Assembly: GCA_016178015.1 (NCBI GenBank)
Contig: JACOUB010000034.1
Span: 1-64,000, forward strand
From: Methylocystis sp.
GTDB lineage: Bacteria > Pseudomonadota > Alphaproteobacteria > Rhizobiales > Beijerinckiaceae
DNA: 64,000 nucleotides
Direction: 5' to 3'
Part shown: one piece after another, positions 27,257 through 36,212 of the stretch
How the letters are laid out: the number at the start of each line of letters is the position of its first letter
Position numbering within the stretch: the stretch's first letter is position 1
Made by a program: the position numbers and the translations under genes
The notes under the pieces: generated by a model
What the model saw: the letters and a program-made list of their open reading frames with translations, nothing else
Told to the model about the DNA's origin: nothing
Database searches by the model: none

Positions 27257-28585
27257 TCAATTCGGAACCTTGGGCTTTGTCTGCTCCGCCGCGTTCTGAG
27301 TCCGAGGCTTGCCGCGCAGCATATCGACGGCTGCGATAAGCTGCTTGTCGTTTTTCGCATCCGGCGGAACATAGGCTTGCGAACCGGTTTTTTCGTCCTC
27401 GCCGTTTTTCAGGTGACCCTTGAGCGAAGCTTCGCCCTTGGTGTCGTCCTTGCCCTTCAACTCGTCGGGAACATCCTGCAGGATGGTTATGTCCGGATCG
27501 ATGCCCTTGGCCTGGATCGAACGTCCGGAAGGCGTGTAGTAGCGGGCGGTCGTCAGACGCAAGGCGCCGTTGACGCCGCCGAGCGGAATGATCGTCTGCA
27601 CCGACCCCTTGCCGAACGAGCGCGTGCCGAGGACGGTCGCCCGCTTGTGATCCTGAAGAGCGCCGGCGACGATCTCGGAAGCCGAGGCCGAACCGCCATT
27701 GATGAGTACGACCACCGGCTTGCCATGCGAAATGTCGCCTGGACGGGCATTGTAACGCTGCGTTTCCTCGGCGCTGCGGCCGCGCGTCGAAACGATCTCG
27801 CCATGATCGATGAAGCTGTTCACCACCTGGATCGACTGATCGAGCAATCCGCCCGGATTGTTGCGCAGGTCGAGAATATAGCCCTTGAATCGGTCGGCGG
27901 AGATGTCCTGCTGAAATTTCTGCATGGCGCTCTTCAAGCCCTCGGCGGTCTCCTCGTTGAACTGCGAGATGCGGATGTAGCCTATGTCATCGCCCTCCTG
28001 GTGCGAACGCACGGACTTGATGTGGATCTCGGCGCGCACCAGCTTGACCTCGATCTTATCCTTGGCCTTGCCCCGCAGGATGGTCAGCTTGACCGGCGTG
28101 TTGATCGCGCCGCGCATTTTATCGACGGCTTGGTTCAAGGTCATTCCCTGAACGTTCTCGTCGTCGATGGCGCCGATGAGATCGCCCGACATGATCCCCG
28201 CCCGCGAGGCAGGCGTGTCGTCGATCGGCGTCACCACTTTGACGAGGCCTTCTTCTTGCGTCACCTCGATGCCGAGCCCGCCGAACTTGCCCTCTGTTTG
28301 CGTCCGCATGTCCTTGAAGCCCTTGGCGTCGAGATAGCTCGAATGCGGATCGAGCGCCGCGAGCATCCCGTTGATCGCCGATTCGACGAGTTTCTGCTCG
28401 TCCGGGCGCTCGACGTAATCGGCGCGGACCTTGTCGAAGACATCTCCGAACAGGCTGAGATTCTTGTAAGTATCGGCCGCCGCCGCATAGGCGGGGGCGC
28501 TAAACAGCAGGCGCGCCTGCTGGCCGAGCGTGGCGCATCCCGCCCCGATGGCGATACCCGTTACGATCAGAGCTGCTTTGCGCAT
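27257..28585 (-). CDS. ctpA: Carboxy-terminal processing protease CtpA (S41 family)
   Basis: A periplasmic protease that trims or degrades envelope proteins. 442 residues: signal peptide ending near APAYAAA, PDZ domain (GLGIEVTQEEGLVKVVTPI), S41 catalytic core with NGGSASASEIVAGAL (Ser) and TRSFGKGSVQT (Lys), and a low-complexity C-terminus. The ATG overlaps the envC stop (TAATG), so the two are coupled; envC-like amidase activators and CtpA both act on peptidoglycan remodelling. Confidence 0.95.
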   Translation of the reverse strand: MRKAALIVTGIAIGAGCATLGQQARLLFSAPAYAAAADTYKNLSLFGDVFDKVRADYVERPDEQKLVESAINGMLAALDPHSSYLDAKGFKDMRTQTEGKFGGLGIEVTQEEGLVKVVTPIDDTPASRAGIMSGDLIGAIDDENVQGMTLNQAVDKMRGAINTPVKLTILRGKAKDKIEVKLVRAEIHIKSVRSHQEGDDIGYIRISQFNEETAEGLKSAMQKFQQDISADRFKGYILDLRNNPGGLLDQSIQVVNSFIDHGEIVSTRGRSAEETQRYNARPGDISHGKPVVVLINGGSASASEIVAGALQDHKRATVLGTRSFGKGSVQTIIPLGGVNGALRLTTARYYTPSGRSIQAKGIDPDITILQDVPDELKGKDDTKGEASLKGHLKNGEDEKTGSQAYVPPDAKNDKQLIAAVDMLRGKPRTQNAAEQTKPKVPN

Positions 28586-30006
28586 TATCCGCCAACCTTC
28601 TGTATATTCGGCTTCACCCACCATGGGGCCGAATCAATGGACGTTCCATCCTTGCGAAACTCGACATAGAGAATTGGTTGTTTCGCGCCGACGGCAATGG
28701 CCGCCGCCGTTCGCAGGCCGCCGTCGCCCATGTTCGCCACCGGCTCACCCGCAAGAATGAACTGTCCGACCTCGACGTTGATACGATCCATGCCGGCCAG
28801 GACCACATAATAGCCGCTGCCGGCATTGATGATCAAGAGTTGTCCGTAGGTCCGGTATTTTCCTGAAAAGGCGATCCAGCCGTCGCACGGCGCGACGACC
28901 AGGCCGTTGTCGCGCACGCCGATCGAAACGCCCTTTTCGGTTCCGCCGAAGCCGTCCGGCGCGCCGTATGGCTTGACGATGGCGCCCGCCGCGGGCAGCG
29001 GCAGGCGCCCTTTCAAATCCGCGAAAGCTATGGCGGGGGCGAGCCGCGCGGCGTTCCTGAACGGCGCCGCTAAAGCCTTGGCGCGCAATTCCTGCGACAG
29101 GGCGGCGTCCGCGGCCTCGCGCGCGGCGTCGGCTTGACGCGCCGCTTCCGCCGCCCGGCGCGCCGCGTCGACCTCGCCTTCCATGCGGGCGATCAGCTCC
29201 TTGAGACTGCTCGCTTGCGCGGCGACGGCGCGGATGCGCTCGGCTTCGGCGGCGAGCGCGCTTCGCGCCTGCAGCAGCGCTTGCTGGCGCGCGTCGATCA
29301 GCGCCGCGAGGCGCGCGCGCTGCCAGTTCAGCTCTATGATCTCGTGGGCGAGGCTGGTTTTCTCGGCCTTGATCTGATCCCGCAGCCTGACGAGTTCGGC
29401 GAGATCGGCCTCGAGCGCCTCCGTTTCGGAGCGCATCTGCGGCAACACCGCGCCCAGCAGCATCGAGGCGCGGATCGCTTCGAGAATATCCTCTGGCCGC
29501 ACCAACAGAGCCGGCGGCGGGCGCCGCCCCATGCGCTGGAGAACGGCCAGAACCTCGCCGATCAAGGCGCGCCGGCTCTCCAGCGACCGGACGATGGCGT
29601 CCTGGCTGCCAGTCATGGCGTCGAGCCGCGTCTCGGCCTCGGCGGCCTTTGCCTCGATCGAGGCGACGCGTTGCGCGGCTTCGATGAGCGTCTGACTGAG
29701 CCGCGCCCGGTCTGCTCTAATCGTGGCGATTTCGGCCTCGATCTTGCGCCGCTGTTCCAAAGAGGCGCTCATCGTATCCTCCAGCCCACGCAACTCCATG
29801 CGTTTGCCGGACAGTTCTCCAGTCTCTTCGCCGGGCTTGCCCTCGATTCCCGCCCGTGTCGCCGCCGGGTCGGGAGCGCTCGCGCGCCCTTGCTGCGCGT
29901 GCGCCGCAGGGGCTGCGCCAGCGAGCGCGACGACGAAAGCGAGAGCGGCTATCGCCGGCCCCGCCTCATCCTTCTTGCGCCATCGTTGCGCCTGCCGCAT
30001 GCACAT
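28585..30006 (-). CDS. EnvC-like murein hydrolase activator (M23/LytM fold)
   Basis: 473 residues: signal peptide (LAFVVALAGAAPAAHAQ), a long coiled-coil of about 250 residues (KRMELRGLEDTMSASLEQRR onward), then a LytM domain. The LytM zinc ligands are missing: GVSIGVRDNG and LYVEFRKDG stand where HxxxD and HxH occur in active M23 peptidases. This is what is seen in EnvC, which activates amidases rather than cutting peptidoglycan itself. The start MCMRQAQRW was chosen; an ATG two codons later is equally possible. Confidence 0.88.
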   Translation of the reverse strand: MCMRQAQRWRKKDEAGPAIAALAFVVALAGAAPAAHAQQGRASAPDPAATRAGIEGKPGEETGELSGKRMELRGLEDTMSASLEQRRKIEAEIATIRADRARLSQTLIEAAQRVASIEAKAAEAETRLDAMTGSQDAIVRSLESRRALIGEVLAVLQRMGRRPPPALLVRPEDILEAIRASMLLGAVLPQMRSETEALEADLAELVRLRDQIKAEKTSLAHEIIELNWQRARLAALIDARQQALLQARSALAAEAERIRAVAAQASSLKELIARMEGEVDAARRAAEAARQADAAREAADAALSQELRAKALAAPFRNAARLAPAIAFADLKGRLPLPAAGAIVKPYGAPDGFGGTEKGVSIGVRDNGLVVAPCDGWIAFSGKYRTYGQLLIINAGSGYYVVLAGMDRINVEVGQFILAGEPVANMGDGGLRTAAAIAVGAKQPILYVEFRKDGTSIDSAPWWVKPNIQKVGG

Positions 30007-30135
30007 GCGCCGTTCGCGTCTTTCGAATTGGAGCCGATCGGATATGCCGATGCAATCTGGTCCAGATTGCGGCAAGCTCGCGCCGGAACACCCTCTCCCA
30101 GAGGAAGAGGGACGCGCCCGACCGAAAACCGCGCC

Positions 30136-31482
30136 TCACACGGCGAGCGAATGGCGGGCGCCGCCCGCTTCGAGATAGGCGTCGAAAGCGCTCGCCGCAA
30201 GGCGCACATAAGGGCGTCCCGTCGCCGTCATGGCGACGCGCCGCCCGGCGATCTCCGCCAGCCCGGCTTGCACCAGCGCGGCAAGCCGCGGCGCTGCGTC
30301 GTCGAAGGCGTCTTGACGCGCCAGGCGCGCCTGCGCGATGGCGCCGTAATCGACGGACAAATCGCACATCAGGCGTTCGATGACAGCGCCGCGCGCGATG
30401 TCCTCTAACGTGAACGCCAGGCCGCGTGACGTGGCGAACCGGCCGGCTTGAATCGCGCGCCGCCAGCTCGCGATATCGGGCGCGTTGCCCAGGTATCCTT
30501 GCGGCAGATGGCCGATGGACGAGACGCCGAGCCCCAACAGCGCGTCGGCGGCGTCGGTCGTGTAGCCCTGGAAGTTACGATGCAGCCGGCCACAATGCGC
30601 GGCGATCGCCAGTTCGTCCTCAGGCCGCGCGAAGTGATCGAGGCCGATCGCCTCGAAGCCTGCCGCTTCCAAAGTCGCGCGCGCGGCCGCGGCTTGCGCC
30701 AGACGTTCGCTCGGCCCCGCCAGCGTCGCGGCGTCGATCAGCTTCTGATGCGTCTTGAACCAAGGAACGTGCGCGTAGCCGAACACCGCCAAGCGGTTCG
30801 GCTCCAGCTCCGCCGCCAGCTGCGCCGTGCGCGCCACGTCCTCGACGCGTTGTTCGGGCAGGCCATACATCAGGTCGAAATTAATCGCCGTTATGCCCGC
30901 CCCGCGCAGGAGGTCCACCGCCCGCTCCACGACTTCGTATGGCTGTTCGCGTCCGGCGGCTTTTTGCACATGGGCGTTGAAGTCCTGGACGCCCAGCGAG
31001 GCGCGGGTGACGCCGGCGCGACGGAGCGCGCTCGCGAGAGCTTCATCGACGAGGCGCGGATCGAGTTCGATCGCGTGCTCCGTCTGCTGGTTCAAATCGA
31101 AATGGGTTTTGATCGCGTCGGCAATTTCCAGAAAACGCGCGGGGCCGAGCATGCTCGGCGTGCCGCCGCCCCAATGGATGGACGAAACCGTGCGCGCTCG
31201 CGTCGCCAACGAGACCAACTCGATCTCGCGCACAAGCGTTTCCTTATAAGCGGCAAGCGGCGCGTCCTGGCGCAACGCCTTGGTGTGGCAGCCGCAATAG
31301 GCGCAGATCGCCGGACAGAAAGGAACGTGGAAATAAAGCGAGAGGTTGGCGCTCGGCTCGAGTTCGGCGAGCCAATCGCGCGCCGTCTCTCCCCCCACCT
31401 CGCTCGAAAAATGCGGCGCGGTCGGGTAGCTTGTGTAGCGCGGCGCCGAACGTTCGGCGAGCGCGAGAGAGGCTGGGGTCAT
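30136..31482 (-). CDS. hemN: Oxygen-independent coproporphyrinogen III oxidase
   Basis: A radical-SAM enzyme that makes protoporphyrinogen IX under low oxygen. 448 residues. The N-terminal RYTSYPTAPHFS and the cluster motif CPAICAYCGC (C-x3-C-x2-C plus the HemN Cys) are present, as are GGGTPSML, VQDFNAHVQKA and NFDLMYGLPEQ; these features match true HemN rather than the HemW look-alikes. I see no clear FNR/FixK box in the 444 bp upstream. 30076-30120 before envC holds a REP-A fragment. Confidence 0.95.
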   Translation of the reverse strand: MTPASLALAERSAPRYTSYPTAPHFSSEVGGETARDWLAELEPSANLSLYFHVPFCPAICAYCGCHTKALRQDAPLAAYKETLVREIELVSLATRARTVSSIHWGGGTPSMLGPARFLEIADAIKTHFDLNQQTEHAIELDPRLVDEALASALRRAGVTRASLGVQDFNAHVQKAAGREQPYEVVERAVDLLRGAGITAINFDLMYGLPEQRVEDVARTAQLAAELEPNRLAVFGYAHVPWFKTHQKLIDAATLAGPSERLAQAAAARATLEAAGFEAIGLDHFARPEDELAIAAHCGRLHRNFQGYTTDAADALLGLGVSSIGHLPQGYLGNAPDIASWRRAIQAGRFATSRGLAFTLEDIARGAVIERLMCDLSVDYGAIAQARLARQDAFDDAAPRLAALVQAGLAEIAGRRVAMTATGRPYVRLAASAFDAYLEAGGARHSLAV

Positions 31483-31620
31483 GCGCTGGCTCCATTGGCT
31501 CGCATCTTGTCGAAGATGCGGCGCGGCCGGATTTATTCTAGCCTTCGCCGGCGCAAAAGGTAAGGCGCGGATATGAGACGCCGCTAGACGGGTCTTATAC
31601 TAAAGGCTGAAAACATTGAC

Positions 31621-31763
31621 CGCCGTCATGCCCGCGCTTGTCGCGGGCATCCACGCCGGGACGCTGCAGGAGGGCTTCCGAAAGAGGCGGAAGCATTGAG
31701 CCTTTCGTCGAGCAGCGTAGCAGCTCGTCGGCGTGGATGGCCGGGACAAGCCCGGCCATGACG
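31621..31763. repeat. REP-B element
   Basis: Begins CCGTCATGCCCGCGCTTGTC and ends with the related GGACAAGCCCGGCCATGACG, about 143 bp. Both ends pair with themselves (GCCCGCG/CGCGGGC; GGCCGGG/CCCGGCC) and with each other through GGCGTGGATG/CATCCACGCC. Copies are at 35981, 38203, 47819 and 51055. It fills most of the 444-bp gap between hemN and the inhibitor gene, where I find no gene. Confidence 0.88.
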
Positions 31764-31926
31764 AGTCATTTTTTCGGGCCGTTGGTATTAGCCGCGAGCG
31801 CTTCTCGCGCTTCTCGAGCTTTCGTTTATTCCACGGTTTTCTTCTCAAGACCGATGCTAAACGCTTGGCTCTACTATCCAGAGGGCGCAAACTGGGCTCG
31901 ATTCTCCCGCACGCTGGAGCGATCCG

Positions 31927-32328
31927 ATGTCGGACTTCTCTCGAACGGCGAAAAGACCTCTGTTGCTCGTCGTCTCATTCATCACGACGATGGGCGTTTC
32001 CGTCGCGGCGTGGGCCGCCGGGACGGCCGCCAATCCGGCCGCCGCCGCTGGCCGCTACGCGATGCTGCGGGCCGGCGACAAGGACACCGGCTGCATGTTG
32101 ACGCTCGACGACAAAAAACACGGGCCAGGCGGTTTCAAAGCGCTGCTGGCGCCGGCGTGTCGCGACCAAGGGCTGGTGATTTTTGATCCGGTCGGCTGGT
32201 CGATCGAGCGCGGGCGCCTCGCCTTGACCGCCCGCAAAGGCCACAAAGCGCATTTCGATCTTCAGGCGGACGGCGTTTGGCGTCGCGACGCCAAGGAAGG
32301 CAAAGCCCTCGCCCTCAAGCGGCTGTGA
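31927..32328 (+). CDS. AprI/Inh-type metalloprotease inhibitor-like protein
   Basis: 133 residues: a signal peptide (LLLVVSFITTMGVSVAAWA) then an eight-strand barrel domain with RYAMLRAGDKDTGCMLTLDD, FKALLAPACRDQGLVIFDP and VWRRDAKEGKALALKRL. One conserved disulfide pair (Cys in DTGCML and APACRD) is present. AprI/Inh proteins block secreted serralysin-type proteases in the periplasm; Brucella Omp19 shares the fold. No serralysin gene is in the window, so the target is unknown. Confidence 0.78.
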   Translation: MSDFSRTAKRPLLLVVSFITTMGVSVAAWAAGTAANPAAAAGRYAMLRAGDKDTGCMLTLDDKKHGPGGFKALLAPACRDQGLVIFDPVGWSIERGRLALTARKGHKAHFDLQADGVWRRDAKEGKALALKRL

Positions 32329-32344
32329 AGCTCTCTTAAAGGAC

Positions 32345-32372
32345 GGCCTCCCGGCGGGAGGTCCGGGAGGCC
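32345..32372 (+). terminator. Perfect 10-bp hairpin after the inhibitor gene
   Basis: GGCCTCCCGG (32345-32354) pairs exactly with CCGGGAGGCC (32363-32372) around an 8-base loop, 17 bases after the stop. The T run is weak (TTAGG), so it may be a transcript-protecting stem or a poor terminator. 32373-32620 holds nothing else I can name. Confidence 0.45.
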
Positions 32373-32620
32373 TTAGGTCCGCCGCCGCGAGAGAGGGGGC
32401 GGGGAAGCGGCGGCGGAAGCTTGCGAACGCCCTCGAATTTGCGCGCTCGAATTTGGGTACAAGTTAGTCGATCGAAGCTGAACGAAGCATGGCCGTTTTG
32501 TTCATACGGCGGTCAGAAATGGGCAGGCGACGCTTGCTGCGCTCGGTTTGGCGCCAAGACCGACGCGGCGCTAACATTCATCTTTGAACCGCCAAATGGG
32601 GCGCCGGCCGCAAAGACACG

Positions 32621-33514
32621 ATGATGGCTGCTCAAGAAGCTGATCCTGAGGCGCTCATCACAGCGCTTCCCATCTGGAGTGGCAGGATCGCGATCGAGCC
32701 GCTGCCCGGCGGCATCACCAACCGGAATTATTTGGTCGCCGACGGCGCGCGCCGTGTCGTCGTGAGGCTCGGCGGCGATATTCCCGTTCATGGCATCTTG
32801 CGTTTCAACGAGCATGCAGCGAGTCGGGCGGCGGGCGCCGCCGGCGTCTCGCCAAACGTCCTGTTTGCGGCGCCGTCGGTGCTCGTGCTCGATTACGTCG
32901 CCGGCCGCAGCTATGGTCCAGCCGACGTGCGCGCCGATCGCCAACGATGCGTGGCGCTGGTAAAGCGCATCCATCGCGACATCGCCCCGCTCTTGCGCGG
33001 TCCGATCCTCTCCTTCAACGTCTTCCATATCCTGCGCGATTACGGACACACGCTGGTCGAGGATAAAAGCCGCATGGCGCCCGAATTGCCCTGCTTTCTC
33101 GTGGCAGCCGAGACGCTGGAACGGGCGGTGGGGCCGATCGATCTCGTTTTCGCCCACAATGATCTGCTGGCCGCCAATTTCATCGATGATGGCGACCGTC
33201 TCTGGCTCATCGATTGGGATTACGCAGGCTGGAATACGCCCTTGTTCGATTTGGGCGGGCTGTCCTCGAACAATGGTTTCGACGCCAGCGACGACGAGGC
33301 GATGCTGGAGGCCTATTTCGAGGCGCCGGTCACTGACGCGCTACGCTATCGTTTCCACGCCATGCTTTGCGCTTCGCTGCTGCGCGAGGCGATGTGGAGC
33401 ATGGTGCAAGAAAACCGATCGGCGATCGATTTCGACTATGTCGCCTATACCACCGAGAACTTGCGGCGCTTCGAGGCCGCCTGGGCGCAATTCTCGCAGA
33501 TGAGACGGACATGA
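32621..33514 (+). CDS. Choline/aminoglycoside-type phosphotransferase
   Basis: 297 residues with a protein-kinase-like fold of the choline/ethanolamine kinase (LicA) group: PLPGGITNRNYLV, VVVRLGGD, catalytic loop FAHNDLLAANFIDD and metal-binding WLIDWDYAGWNTPLFDLG. The likely substrate is an amino-alcohol such as choline or ethanolamine, though the group also holds unrelated sugar kinases. The stop overlaps the next gene's start by 4 bases, so the pair is co-translated. Confidence 0.8.
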   Translation: MMAAQEADPEALITALPIWSGRIAIEPLPGGITNRNYLVADGARRVVVRLGGDIPVHGILRFNEHAASRAAGAAGVSPNVLFAAPSVLVLDYVAGRSYGPADVRADRQRCVALVKRIHRDIAPLLRGPILSFNVFHILRDYGHTLVEDKSRMAPELPCFLVAAETLERAVGPIDLVFAHNDLLAANFIDDGDRLWLIDWDYAGWNTPLFDLGGLSSNNGFDASDDEAMLEAYFEAPVTDALRYRFHAMLCASLLREAMWSMVQENRSAIDFDYVAYTTENLRRFEAAWAQFSQMRRT

Positions 33515-35958
33515 CCGAGCTGCCGCGCAGCGCGCAGATCATTGTCGTGGGCGGCGGCATTGTCGGCTGCTCGGTCGCCTACCACCTCGCCAAACGCGGC
33601 ATGGAGACGCTGCTCATCGAACGCCATCAGCTGACGTCCGGCTCGACCTGGCATGCGGCGGGGCTCGTTGGCCAGTTGCGCGCCAACGCCAATATTACCC
33701 GCCTGCTCGGCTATTCGGTCGAGCTGTATGACAAGCTCGAGGCCGAAACGGGCTATGCGACCGGCTGGAAGCCAAATGGCGGCCTGCGCCTTGCCTGCAA
33801 CGCCGACCGCTGGATCGAGGTCAAGCGGCAGGCCACGACCGCGCGCAGCTTCGGGCTGGAGATGCACCTGCTCGGCCCGGAAGAAGCCAAGCGCCTCTGG
33901 CCGTTGATGAACGTCGACGACGTCGTCGGCGCGGCGTTCCTGCCGACCGACGGCCAAGCAAATCCTTCCGACATCACCCAGGCTCTCGCCAAGGGCGCGC
34001 GTCTCGCCGGCGCCCGTATCGTGGAGGGCGTCGCCGTTGCGGATTTCCTCATCGAGGACGAGCGGGTCCGCGGCGTGGCGACCGATCAGGGCAATATCGT
34101 TTGCGAAAAGCTCGTCCTGTGCTGTGGACTGTGGACCCATCGCCTCGCCGCGCGCGCCGGCGTAACGGTCCCGCTCGCCGCGGTGCATCACCAATACATC
34201 CTGACCGAACGGATCGAGGGCGTGACGAGCGGCTTGCCGACGCTGCGCGACCCCGATCGCCTCACCTATTACAAGGAGGAGGTGGGCGGCTTGGTCATGG
34301 GCGGCTATGAGCAAAACCCGATCCCCTGGGCTGCTCTTGCCGTGCCCGAGGACTTTTCCTTTCGCTTGCTGGCTGACGACTGGGATCATTTCGAGCCGAT
34401 CATGACCTTGGCGCTGGGGCGCGTTCCGGCGCTGGCCACAGTCGGGATCAAGCAAATGATCAACGGCCTCGAAGGCTTCACGCCCGACGGCAATTGGATG
34501 ATCGGCGAGGCCCCGGAGGTCAGGAATTTTTACGTCGGGGCCGGTTTCAACGCGTTCGGCGTCGCCTCGGCCGGCGGCGCCGGCATGGCGTTGGCCGAAT
34601 GGGCGGCCGACGGCGAGCCGCCGTTCGATTTGTGGCCGGTGGACATCAGGCGGTTCGGCGCCAATCACAAGGACCCGGCGTGGGTCCGCACGCGCACGCT
34701 CGAAGCTTACGCGCGGCACTATGCGATTGCCTGGCCGGCGGAGGAATACAACTCTGGCCGGCCGCTGCGCCGCTCGCCGCTCTATGAGCGGCTGAAGGCG
34801 AAGGGCGCGTGTTTCGGCGAGAAGATGGGTTTCGAGCGGCCCAACTGGTTTGCCAACATGAGGGCAGGCGAAATCGCGGAAGACCGCTATTCGTTCGCCA
34901 AGCCAAACTGGTTCGATGCGGTCGGACGCGAGCACCGCGCTTGCCGTGCGGCGGCGGCGCTGTTTGACCAGACGAGCTTCGCCAAGGCGATGCTGGTCGG
35001 GCGCGACGCCGAAGCGGCGCTGTCGTGGATCGCCGCAAACAATGTCGCCAGGCCGCCCGGCCGCGTGATCTACACCCAGATGCTGAACCGCAAAGGCGGC
35101 GTCGAGTGCGATTTGACCATCGCCCGCACGGGCCGCGATCGCTATTACATCGTCACCGGCACCGGCTTTGCGACGCACGACTTCGATTGGATCAGGCGGT
35201 CCATCCCCAAGGGCTGCGACGCTACCTTGGTCGACGTGACCTCCGCCAACGCCGTGCTCGCCCTGATGGGGCCGCGCGCGCGGGAAATCTTGCAGTGCTG
35301 TTGCAACGACGATCTGTCCAACGAGGCATTCCCCTTCGCGACCGCGCGCGAAATCCGTTTGGCCGGCGCTCCCGTGCTGGCGATCCGCATCACCTATGTG
35401 GGCGAGCTCGGCTGGGAACTGCACATTCCGGTCGAGTTCGGGATTTCCGTCTATGACGCGCTGGTCGAGGCGGGAACGCCGCTCGGTCTGGTCGACGCCG
35501 GCTATCGGGCGATCGAATCGCTGCGCTTGGAGAAGGGCTATCGCGCGTGGGGCTTAGACATCGGGCCGGACCATACGCCGCCGATGGCTGGGCTCGGCTG
35601 GGCGGTCAAGCTGAAGTCTGGCCTGCCCTTCCAGGGGCGCGACGCGCTCGAGCAAGCCGCCGCGGCGCCGCCGCCGCGACTGCTGGCCGGCTTCACCGTC
35701 GATGATCCACAGGTTGTGCTGCTGGGTCGCGAGACCATCTATCGCGATGGCGTGCGGGTCGGTTGGCTCACCAGCGGCGGCTTCGGCTACACCCTCGGCA
35801 AGCCGATCGGCTACGGCTATGTCAGCAACTCTGAAGGGATCGACGCCGCCTTCGTCCTTTCGGGAAGCTATGAACTCGAGGTCGCGGGAGAACGCGTGCG
35901 AGCAAGCGTATCGCTGACGCCCTTTTACGATCCGAGGGGCGAGCGAGTGCGCCGGTAA
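33511..35958 (+). CDS. Dimethylglycine/sarcosine dehydrogenase-like FAD protein
   Basis: 815 residues. The N-terminus IIVVGGGIVGCSVAYHLAKR binds FAD; SGSTWHAAGLVGQLR carries the His to which FAD is covalently attached in the family. An FAO-type middle follows (KMGFERPNWF), then GcvT-like folate-binding domains with AVLALMGPRAREIL, YVGELGWELHIP and the C-terminal YGYVSNSEG. Homologues demethylate dimethylglycine or sarcosine, passing the methyl group to tetrahydrofolate. Coupled to the choline-kinase-like gene. The specific substrate is inferred only. Confidence 0.85.
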   Translation: MTELPRSAQIIVVGGGIVGCSVAYHLAKRGMETLLIERHQLTSGSTWHAAGLVGQLRANANITRLLGYSVELYDKLEAETGYATGWKPNGGLRLACNADRWIEVKRQATTARSFGLEMHLLGPEEAKRLWPLMNVDDVVGAAFLPTDGQANPSDITQALAKGARLAGARIVEGVAVADFLIEDERVRGVATDQGNIVCEKLVLCCGLWTHRLAARAGVTVPLAAVHHQYILTERIEGVTSGLPTLRDPDRLTYYKEEVGGLVMGGYEQNPIPWAALAVPEDFSFRLLADDWDHFEPIMTLALGRVPALATVGIKQMINGLEGFTPDGNWMIGEAPEVRNFYVGAGFNAFGVASAGGAGMALAEWAADGEPPFDLWPVDIRRFGANHKDPAWVRTRTLEAYARHYAIAWPAEEYNSGRPLRRSPLYERLKAKGACFGEKMGFERPNWFANMRAGEIAEDRYSFAKPNWFDAVGREHRACRAAAALFDQTSFAKAMLVGRDAEAALSWIAANNVARPPGRVIYTQMLNRKGGVECDLTIARTGRDRYYIVTGTGFATHDFDWIRRSIPKGCDATLVDVTSANAVLALMGPRAREILQCCCNDDLSNEAFPFATAREIRLAGAPVLAIRITYVGELGWELHIPVEFGISVYDALVEAGTPLGLVDAGYRAIESLRLEKGYRAWGLDIGPDHTPPMAGLGWAVKLKSGLPFQGRDALEQAAAAPPPRLLAGFTVDDPQVVLLGRETIYRDGVRVGWLTSGGFGYTLGKPIGYGYVSNSEGIDAAFVLSGSYELEVAGERVRASVSLTPFYDPRGERVRR

Positions 35959-35980
35959 TAGTAGCGACGACAGATACTTA

Positions 35981-36195
35981 CCCGTCATGCCCGTGCTTGT
36001 CACGGGCATCCACGCCTGCTTCCTCAGCAAGCAAAGACGTGGATGGCCGGGACAAGCCCGGCCATGACGCGGAATGGTTGTGCCGGTTCGCAGCAACAGC
36101 GACTTTCGGTTGCACAAAAACTCGAACCGGACAGCCGTGGGACAAGCCCGGCCATGACGCGGCGATAGCTCAACATTTCGCGCCGCTGGTACAAA
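35981..36195. repeat. REP-B element plus an extra half copy
   Basis: 35981-36070 is a shortened REP-B with CCCGTCATGCCCGTGCTTGT and GGGACAAGCCCGGCCATGAC. A second right-hand end, GGGACAAGCCCGGCCATGAC (36142-36161), follows after about 70 bases. It sits between convergent genes and ends just after the GGDEF-EAL stop. Confidence 0.85.
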
Positions 36196-36212
36196 AACAC
36201 GCCGCGATCCGG

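Noticed and set aside
26366-28669. A 767-codon open frame on the plus strand over ccmC and ctpA
   Set aside because: Antisense shadow of two well-supported genes, with RRR- and DRR-rich translation and no recognisable motif.
31483-31620. FNR/FixK box upstream of hemN
   Set aside because: TTGTCGAAGAT-like sequences are present but do not match the TTGAT-N4-ATCAA consensus in both halves.
33445-35424. A 659-codon open frame on the minus strand
   Set aside because: Antisense shadow of the dimethylglycine-dehydrogenase-like gene, whose FAD and GcvT motifs are clear.
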